Shown here in pieces: positions 1 through 4,696 of a stretch of 17,341 nucleotides of DNA. The translations under genes and the position numbers were made by a program. The stretch covers positions 1-17,341 of the forward strand of contig DASQAZ010000030.1 in assembly GCA_035635475.1 (NCBI GenBank), given 5' to 3'. Origin of the DNA: VBOC01 sp035635475. GTDB lineage: Bacteria > Bacteroidota > Ignavibacteria > UBA10030 > SZUA-254. The stretch's first letter is position 1, and the number at the start of each line of letters is the position of its first letter. A model generated the notes under the pieces. The model saw nothing but the letters and a program-made list of their open reading frames with translations, ran no database searches and was not told where the DNA came from.

Positions 1-212
1 GTGCAGATATTGGGGTGGTTCAGCGTGGCGGCAGCTTTGGCTTCCTGGACGAAGCGTGCTTTGTCCTGCTCGCTTGTTGATAGATTCGGCGGGAGAAATT
101 TGAGGGCGACAATGCGGTCGAGGTTTGTATCCTGGGCTTTATACACTACACCCATGCCCCCCTCGCCGATCTTTTCAAGAATCTTGTAGTGCGATATGCT
201 TTGACCGATCAT
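1..212 (-). CDS. Ser/Thr protein kinase, N-terminal fragment (runs off window)
   Basis: The reverse strand from an ATG at 212 encodes about 70 residues that open with MIGQSISHYKILEKIGEGG and continue with MGVVYKAQD. This is the glycine-rich ATP-binding loop of a Hanks-type kinase. The beta-3 strand VALKFLP carries the ATP-anchoring lysine, and a stretch ending in LNHPNIC follows, as in the alpha-C/beta-4 region of this family. The HRD and DFG motifs and any output domain lie beyond base 1, so activity and class cannot be judged. The 5' end is closely similar to the three complete kinases at 8094-17232 and lies on the same strand, so it is probably another member of that family. No convincing Shine-Dalgarno sequence precedes the ATG. 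Confidence 0.93.
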   Translation of the reverse strand, partial: MIGQSISHYKILEKIGEGGMGVVYKAQDTNLDRIVALKFLPPNLSTSEQDKARFVQEAKAAATLNHPNIC

Positions 213-253
213 GGTCTGCACACCGGATGGAAACCCAATCAAATGAGATGTGT

Positions 254-266
254 GCCCCTTAGGGGC
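254..266. promoter_or_regulatory. Perfect palindrome GCCCCT-T-AGGGGC upstream of kinase
   Basis: A 13-base perfect inverted repeat with a one-base centre lies 42-54 bases upstream of the kinase ATG at 212. Its place in the leader or promoter suggests an operator, but no known regulator is recognised. A similar CCCC-GCGA-GGGG palindrome lies upstream of the kinase that starts at 12706. The rest of the 213-446 gap holds only the hairpin at 373-439; no further gene was seen there. Confidence 0.3.
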
Positions 267-372
267 GATTAGGAACGGTTAAAGGTAAAGAGTTTTTCAG
301 GAAGGAGCAACTGTGAAAACGAGGAGTTTACGCTTGATTAAACGAAGGGATTGCTCTTGCTCACATAATGGT

Positions 373-439
373 ACGGCGCCTCTCCGACGGCCCGCGCCCG
401 CATTCCTACGAGCCCGGCCGTTCCGCGGAGAGGCGCCGT
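373..439 (-). terminator. Long hairpin just after the beta-barrel gene
   Basis: ACGGCGCCTCTCCG (373-386) pairs perfectly with CGGAGAGGCGCCGT (426-439). Inside it, ACGGCC (387-392) pairs with GGCCGT (416-421), leaving a four-base bulge at 422-425 and a terminal loop of about 23 bases. It begins seven bases after the stop codon of the outer-membrane gene. No U-tract follows the stem on the minus strand, so it may be a 3'-end processing or stability structure, or a factor-dependent terminator, rather than a classic intrinsic terminator. It could also help insulate the kinase gene at the window edge. Confidence 0.55.
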
Positions 440-446
440 GATTTAC

Positions 447-1058
447 TTAGAAGCTTACGTTGTACGAAATTCCGCCGCCGATTCCTGCGTTATTCCAGTC
501 CTGGCTCTCAAGCGAATTGCCGTTGTCTCGCTTCGAGAAGGCGTGATCGAAGTTCCCGCGAAGGTCGAGAGCGACATCGTCGTTGATCTTGAAGCTCACA
601 CCCGCGATCCCTTCAACGCCAAAGCTGGTCGTCTTCTGCTCGTTACCGGAGACGCTGACGGTGTTTCCGTCCTTTTGCAGCATGTAATTGAATACTCCGC
701 CGGCAGCACCGATGTAGGGCTGTACGATGCTTGAATTCAGCAATGAACCAAAGTTATAGGTCACTCCTGCGAGAACAGGAATCGAGACCAACTTCAGTCC
801 ATCGACCGACTGGAAATTCGTCCAGCCGTAACCGGATTCAACATACAACGTGGTGCCGTAGCCGAGGCCGTATCCCAGGCTTCCGCCAAAGGAGGGTCCG
901 ACTTTCGAATCCGTCGAGTTAGCCCCGACGAGAATCGATCCAGTGGATCCCGCCCGGAAGTTCATCCGATTGTCCGGGGCGATCTGTGCCGAAACGTTCG
1001 TTACGCTGATCGCAACGAGGGCGATCGCCAGCAGCAGCGCATAGATGAAGCTTTTCAT
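447..1058 (-). CDS. Outer-membrane beta-barrel protein (OmpX/porin-like)
   Basis: This is a 203-residue protein with a clear Sec signal peptide: residues 1-24 start MKSF, have a long Leu/Ala/Ile/Val core and end in VSA before Gln25. The mature part alternates polar and hydrophobic residues with many Gly and aromatic residues, for example SFGGSLGYGLGYGTTLYVES. It ends in Phe (ISYNVSF), the usual C-terminal signal for the BAM assembly machinery. The length suits an eight-stranded barrel of the OMP_b-brl type. It therefore probably sits in the outer membrane, but ligand and function cannot be inferred. The ATG at 1058 has an AAGGAG Shine-Dalgarno (1066-1071) seven bases away. It starts 66 bases after the thioredoxin-like gene on the same strand, so it could be co-transcribed with it. 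A long hairpin follows the stop. Confidence 0.85.
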   Translation of the reverse strand: MKSFIYALLLAIALVAISVTNVSAQIAPDNRMNFRAGSTGSILVGANSTDSKVGPSFGGSLGYGLGYGTTLYVESGYGWTNFQSVDGLKLVSIPVLAGVTYNFGSLLNSSIVQPYIGAAGGVFNYMLQKDGNTVSVSGNEQKTTSFGVEGIAGVSFKINDDVALDLRGNFDHAFSKRDNGNSLESQDWNNAGIGGGISYNVSF

Positions 1059-1124
1059 GACGTTACTCCTTATTGTTTTATTGTGGTTAGATAGTGAGTT
1101 ACCTGTTGACAGTTTACCGTCATG

Positions 1125-1490
1125 TCAGGGACTCTGAAATTGAGGAATCATGGCTGGTGAAGTGGGCGCCGATATCAGTAGATTAATTCTTGCTTCCAGA
1201 TACTTTAATGAAGAGATACCATGAGCCCTATCCACAAGCTTTCCTCCCTCGAAGAAGAGAAGCGTCGGGATCTTATTGACGCCGAAATCCCTGACGGTAT
1301 TCTCATTCTTATCCACATTGACCGTGACAATCTTCAGGTCCGCCGCATGACGATCGCCGATCTCTTCGAGAATGGAAAGCACGATTCGGCTGGGGCGTGA
1401 CCACGGAGCCCACAGGTTCGCGATGACGAGACCGTCTGCATTCAATACCTCCCGCTCAAATTCTGAATCGCTAATTGCTCTCGGCTTCAT
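1125..1490 (-). CDS. Thioredoxin-fold protein lacking the CxxC cysteines
   Basis: This 121-residue protein matches thioredoxin along its length. The strand LVIANLWAPW is followed by the active-site helix, then LKIVTVNVDKNENTVRDFGV, the cis-proline loop KIPTLLFF at about 75-82, and GKLVDRAHGISS. The active site, normally WCGPC, reads W-S-R-P-S here: both cysteines are serine, encoded by two different serine codons (TCA and AGC). With no cysteine pair it cannot do dithiol-disulfide exchange, so a structural, chaperone-like or binding role is more likely. The ATG at 1490 has an AAGGAG Shine-Dalgarno (1497-1502) at six bases, which argues for a translated gene and not a relic. It lies 111 bases downstream of the DoxX gene and probably shares its transcript. 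Confidence 0.88.
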   Translation of the reverse strand: MKPRAISDSEFEREVLNADGLVIANLWAPWSRPSRIVLSILEEIGDRHAADLKIVTVNVDKNENTVRDFGVNKIPTLLFFEGGKLVDRAHGISSLKYLEARINLLISAPTSPAMIPQFQSP

Positions 1491-1601
1491 GATGTTCTCC
1501 TTGAATACTTTGTTCAGTCACTACAGTAGACGATCGAAGTAATGAGAATATTGCATCGATAGATCGGGAGCGTTGCCCCGATCCCACAAAGAGCGACGCG
1601 T

Positions 1602-2057
1602 TCATGCTGTCACTTGCTCGGGAGATAACCCTGAACCCTCTTGCACCGAACGAGGTTGCGTCGACCGAGCTGCCGCACGCGCATCGAGGCTCAGCGGCCC
1701 GGCGCCGAAGTAGCTGATGAGGAGCGCACCGCCCAACATCGCGACGTTTTTCATGAACATGATCTGCTGCATCTGAGCCATCATCGGGTCCTTTACAACC
1801 CAGAAATTGTGCAGCATGACGGTAACCGGCACCAAGAACAATACGAGCAGCAAACCGCCCCATTTTGCCTTGTAACCGAGGGCCACACTAAGACCTCCGA
1901 GAAGCGCCATAACACCTGAGAGGGGAACCGTGAACGAAGCGAACGGCACCCCCTGGGAAGCCGCAAATGCGATTGTCCCCTGCGAGAAATGCCCGGTACT
2001 CGCCATCACGAAGATGAGTGAATAAAAAATTCTACCTAACAGGACTGCGTATTTCAT
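1602..2057 (-). CDS. DoxX-family integral membrane protein
   Basis: This 151-residue protein has four hydrophobic segments at about residues 5-20, 42-62, 67-85 and 103-122. The start VLLGRIFYSLIFVMASTGHF and the GVMALLGGLSVALGYKAKWGG region are typical of the DoxX/DoxD-like family of small inner-membrane proteins. Members are often linked to redox or stress responses, but the biochemical role is not settled for most, and no catalytic residues can be named. The C-terminal tail after about residue 125 is polar and probably cytoplasmic. The ATG at 2057 has an AAGGAG Shine-Dalgarno (2067-2072) at nine bases. The ArsR-type regulator lies 127 bases upstream, with candidate operator sequence between them, and the thioredoxin-like gene lies downstream. 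Confidence 0.85.
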   Translation of the reverse strand: MKYAVLLGRIFYSLIFVMASTGHFSQGTIAFAASQGVPFASFTVPLSGVMALLGGLSVALGYKAKWGGLLLVLFLVPVTVMLHNFWVVKDPMMAQMQQIMFMKNVAMLGGALLISYFGAGPLSLDARAAARSTQPRSVQEGSGLSPEQVTA

Positions 2058-2134
2058 ACAGATACTCTCCTTTCTTTTGGATGTGTGTTATCGAGATCCG
2101 TGTAGAGGGTGATAGTCACAACTTCATCGGAAGT

Positions 2135-2169
2135 ACACATTGATATATCCAAATGTGTCGATATATTGA
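2135..2169. promoter_or_regulatory. Candidate ArsR operator in the doxX promoter region
   Basis: The AT-rich gap between arsR and doxX holds a dyad ACACATT-N10-AATGTGT (2135-2141 and 2152-2158) whose centre includes the palindrome GATATATC (2142-2149). An imperfect palindrome TCGATATATTGA (2158-2169) follows 18 bases away. Long AT-rich dyads upstream of the controlled gene are what ArsR/SmtB dimers usually bind. The link to this ArsR is inference from position and symmetry. Confidence 0.45.
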
Positions 2170-2184
2170 ACAAAAAAATATGAG

Positions 2185-2475
2185 TTACCGTTTCGCAGAA
2201 ACCGAAACCAGCGCCGTGAATTCGTCGAGCGCCTTCTTATTCACCGAAATGATGCGATGCCGCCCGTCTCGCTCGACGTCCAGCAGCCCGGCGTCGACCA
2301 ACACCTTGATGTGATGGGAAACCGCGGGCTGGGATAGGATCGCGATACCCACTGCGTCGCCGCAGGTAATCCGGCCGCGCTTGGCGATCTCCTGGAGGAT
2401 CCGCACCCGTGACTTGTCGGAGAGGGCTTTGGCGATTTTGACGATATGTTCTTCAGAGGTCTTCATTTGATACAT
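2185..2475 (-). CDS. ArsR/SmtB-family winged-helix repressor
   Basis: This 96-residue protein has the ArsR layout. KIAKALSDKSRVRILQEIAKRG is the helix pair before the reader domain, LSQPAVSHHIKVLVDAGLL (about 48-66) is the helix-turn-helix with recognition helix, and VERDGRHRIISVNKKAL is the beta-wing. It should bind DNA as a dimer and repress until it meets its effector. The only cysteine is in ITCGD (about residue 38). There is no ELCVCDL-type pair, so classical alpha-3 thiolate metal sensing looks unlikely and redox sensing or a non-metal effector is open. The start may be 2475 (MYQMK) or the second ATG at 2466. It heads the arsR-doxX-thioredoxin-like group, and a dyad over its start codon suggests autoregulation. 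Confidence 0.9.
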   Translation of the reverse strand: MYQMKTSEEHIVKIAKALSDKSRVRILQEIAKRGRITCGDAVGIAILSQPAVSHHIKVLVDAGLLDVERDGRHRIISVNKKALDEFTALVSVSAKR

Positions 2476-2493
2476 TTAAATATATGGATATGT
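2472..2493. promoter_or_regulatory. Imperfect dyad over the arsR start, possible autoregulatory site
   Basis: The 22 bases run from ACAT to ATGT with a symmetric ATAT centre and overlap the arsR start codon. On the minus strand they contain ATATCCA and AAATGT words that also occur in the candidate site before doxX (2135-2169). The shared words suggest that one ArsR dimer recognises both. The symmetry is incomplete and AT-rich DNA gives such matches by chance, so the call is tentative. Confidence 0.3.
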
Positions 2494-2640
2494 TTTGTAA
2501 AAGTCAAGTACTATTTTTCGGAACGGAAAATTGGGGTTTTCGAGGGCTTCCGGGGCATGTTTCACCATACGTGGCCTCTAAAAATCTTTATCAAATCAAA
2601 AATTAGGTTATATTTGAAAGAAAGGCGGGGCGACGAATAT

Positions 2641-2676
2641 ATGAAATACCCAAAGACTGAATTACCCAAACATTGA
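2641..2676 (+). CDS. Possible leader mini-ORF (11 codons) overlapping the malate synthase start
   Basis: An ATG at 2641 opens MKYPKTELPKH and stops with TGA at 2674-2676. That stop overlaps the TTG (2673-2675) used here as the malate synthase start, giving a TTGA junction. Purine-rich AAAGGCGGGG (2621-2630) precedes the ATG at a workable distance. The TTG itself has no clear Shine-Dalgarno, so ribosomes ending on this mini-ORF could restart on it. Alternatively, a sequencing or natural frameshift has split the true N-terminus. The surrounding gap 2476-2672 is AT-rich compared with its neighbours, fits a promoter region, and holds no other gene. Confidence 0.35.
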   Translation: MKYPKTELPKH

Positions 2677-4565
2677 ATAAGAATTTGAAAATCCGCAACG
2701 GACTGGAAAGCTCCTATCCTGACGTCTACACCCCCGAGGCTCTTTCTGTCCTGGCATCATTATCCCGGTTCAATGAAGCCCAAAAAGCCCTCATGGTGAA
2801 GAGAATCAAAAGAAGGGCGGAGCGGTTGCGCAACGGGGAGAACATCGCGTTCCTCAAAGAGGCTGAGTGCATCCCGGGCACGAGCATCAAGGTGCAGGAC
2901 GCAAGGGCCGGCAAATTTGCGGGCTCGGAGATTCCCGCAGATCTTCGGCGGCAATGGGTCCAGGGAACGGGGCCGGGGGCCAAGCCCCACGCTACAATTG
3001 AAAGCAGCATAAGGAATATTGCCTATGCTCTGCTCTCCGGTGCGGACGGCTGGATGTTTGACGGGGAGGACGCGTTGGGCCAGATTACGACGATGTCGTT
3101 GGATAACCAGCGAAACCTCAAACTCGCCTTTGCACAGGACCCCATGTTTATGGATGTCGCCGAGCAGGTCTCGGGTGAGATGAATCAATGGGCGACGGGA
3201 TTCTTGGGACGCAAGATCATCGCGGATTGGAAAGAGCAGCTCGGATTTACGACAAGGATCTTTCGCGCGCGAGGGCTGCATTTGGACGACCGGCATATCC
3301 GGGATCAGGAAGGTGTCGCGTTATCGGCATCGATCGTCGATCTCGCACTCTATGTTGTGAACAATCATAAGCAATTGGAGAAGGCCGGTTCATCCATCGT
3401 CCTGTATCTGCCGAAGATTCAGACCGCCGAAGAGGCGGCTCTCTGGACCGAAATAATGGGCGCGCTTGAGGAGCATCTGGGTCTCCCCGCGGGAACAATT
3501 AAAGTTTATGTCCTTGTTGAACAACTAGAGGCCACTTTTCAGTTGATGGAGATTCGTGCCGCCCTCGGGAAGCATTTCGTCGGTTTTAACACGGGCCGCT
3601 GGGATTACATCAACAGCGTGGCGGACGCGATGGTTTGGGAAAGGAATTTTGTGAATCCCAACATCGAAGCGATCGTCATGACCTATGGTTACATGAGAAA
3701 TTACGAAGATCGCGTGCGCCGGGCGGTGAACACTCCGGATATGAACGGAAATTTTGCGCTATGGCAGGGCGGAATGGAACCGAACATCCCGGTCGGCTCC
3801 AGGGAAGGCGTCGCGGCCAGCATGGAGAAAGCGGTGGCGGGCGCTGTTCGGGAGCAAAAGGAAGGGGCGAGCGGCAAGTGGGTGGCGCATTGGAAGATGG
3901 TGCATATTATCCGCCCTGTCTGGAAAAAAGTGGGGCAGGATAACCAACTGGGAAGATCATTCCCGGCTTTAACGTATACCCAAAAGGACGCAGATGGTCT
4001 TCGGCTGCTCGAGCCAGCCCCAAGAACGATTCGCGGGGCGAGAAATCTTCTCAGTGTCGCCCTGCAATACGGTAACGCGTTCGGTCAGGGCTTTCAGGCG
4101 GCGGCGTTGAAGCCGGCCGACTTCTTTGATAATGATGACATCCTCTATCTGATGGAGGATATGGCGACGGGCGAAATCCGACTGAGTATTCTCTGGGAAT
4201 GGATTCATAAGAAAGCGAAATTGACGGAAGATGATTCCGAAACAGGACTCAAAGCCGGAGAACTATTTTCTACAAGGATCTTCGATACGCTCCTGAAAGA
4301 AGAGTATGCGAAACTGTTGCGGGCAAAAAATAGGGATGTTCACGACGACTCCAAGAATACTACCTTACCGATCGCCCGCGAGATAGTGGAAACCTATGTC
4401 ACGGAAGATATCAAGATTCCCTGGTATATTGATTTATTGAACATCAATCTGAATAATCACGATTTGAACACTGCGAAAGAGCGGATTCGACTGTACGTCC
4501 AGCGGTTTAAGAAGGACGGCAGCCGGATTACGGAAAACCTGGATTTTGTGCCGTCCACGACCTGA
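2673..4565 (+). CDS. aceB: Malate synthase (long form, isoform A-like)
   Basis: The enzyme condenses glyoxylate with acetyl-CoA to malate in the cytosol, the second step of the glyoxylate shunt. Landmarks of the malate synthase barrel are in order: YTPEALSVLASL (19-30), IPADLRRQWVQGTGP (87-101), MFDGEDA (128-134), RARGLHLDDRHI (198-209), YLPKIQTAEEAALW (245-258), VLVEQ with likely Mg ligand Glu283, GFNTGRWDYI with likely Mg ligand Asp311, and LMEDMATGEI with likely catalytic base Asp496. At 630 residues it is about 100 longer than the usual A form of about 530; part of the excess is a C-terminal stretch beyond about 520. The start is uncertain: the frame has a stop at 2658, leaving a TTG at 2673 that overlaps the stop of an 11-codon ORF. 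It is followed by isocitrate lyase on the same strand. Confidence 0.92.
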   Translation: MNKNLKIRNGLESSYPDVYTPEALSVLASLSRFNEAQKALMVKRIKRRAERLRNGENIAFLKEAECIPGTSIKVQDARAGKFAGSEIPADLRRQWVQGTGPGAKPHATIESSIRNIAYALLSGADGWMFDGEDALGQITTMSLDNQRNLKLAFAQDPMFMDVAEQVSGEMNQWATGFLGRKIIADWKEQLGFTTRIFRARGLHLDDRHIRDQEGVALSASIVDLALYVVNNHKQLEKAGSSIVLYLPKIQTAEEAALWTEIMGALEEHLGLPAGTIKVYVLVEQLEATFQLMEIRAALGKHFVGFNTGRWDYINSVADAMVWERNFVNPNIEAIVMTYGYMRNYEDRVRRAVNTPDMNGNFALWQGGMEPNIPVGSREGVAASMEKAVAGAVREQKEGASGKWVAHWKMVHIIRPVWKKVGQDNQLGRSFPALTYTQKDADGLRLLEPAPRTIRGARNLLSVALQYGNAFGQGFQAAALKPADFFDNDDILYLMEDMATGEIRLSILWEWIHKKAKLTEDDSETGLKAGELFSTRIFDTLLKEEYAKLLRAKNRDVHDDSKNTTLPIAREIVETYVTEDIKIPWYIDLLNINLNNHDLNTAKERIRLYVQRFKKDGSRITENLDFVPSTT

Positions 4566-4696
4566 TCGATCTCGTCGGCGGGACGAATGATCTCGTCGCG
4601 GAGGTAGATGATCTCGTTGCAGAACTGGATGATCTCGTCACGAGAAAGAATGATCTCAGATTGGAGGGAAGAATGACATCACCGGAGGTAAGAATG
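4566..4696 (+). repeat. 21-bp tandem repeat spanning the isocitrate lyase start
   Basis: Starting three bases after the start of the malate synthase stop codon there are six tandem units of 21, 21, 21, 21, 23 and 21 bases. The first begins TCGATCTCGTCGG, the next three begin ATGATCTCGT, the fifth ATGATCTCAG and the sixth ATGACATCAC. ATG triplets fall at 4587, 4608, 4629, 4650, 4673 and 4694. GGAGG occurs in several units, and GGAGG-N5-ATG recurs exactly before both 4673 and 4694. Read in the lyase frame, which is open from 4511, the units encode seven-residue repeats of the type DDLVAEL. No ATG in that frame precedes 4673. Confidence 0.85.
4608..4676 (+). CDS. Possible 22-codon ORF inside the repeat, ATGA-coupled to isocitrate lyase
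   Basis: An ATG at 4608 opens a frame encoding heptads MISLQNW, MISSRER and MISDWREE, and stops at TGA 4674-4676. The stop overlaps the isocitrate lyase ATG at 4673 as ATGA. GGAGGT (4600-4605) precedes it but only two bases from the ATG, which is too close for efficient initiation. It may be a by-product of the repeat, or a coupling leader like the one before malate synthase. Confidence 0.25.
   Translation: MISLQNWMISSRERMISDWREE

Noticed and set aside
1107..1122. Imperfect dyad TGACAGTTTACCGTCA between the thioredoxin-like gene and the outer-membrane gene
   Set aside because: Only 12 of 16 positions are symmetric and no link to a regulator is visible, so it is not listed as an operator.
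1471..1863. 130-codon minus-strand frame overlapping doxX and the thioredoxin-like start
   Set aside because: Both overlapped genes have good Shine-Dalgarno sites and family matches; this frame has low-complexity Arg/Ala-rich content and no recognisable domain.
4661..4672. TTG at 4661 as the isocitrate lyase start
   Set aside because: ATG 4673 has GGAGG five bases upstream, and that GGAGG lies inside the extra codons; the TTG has no comparable site.
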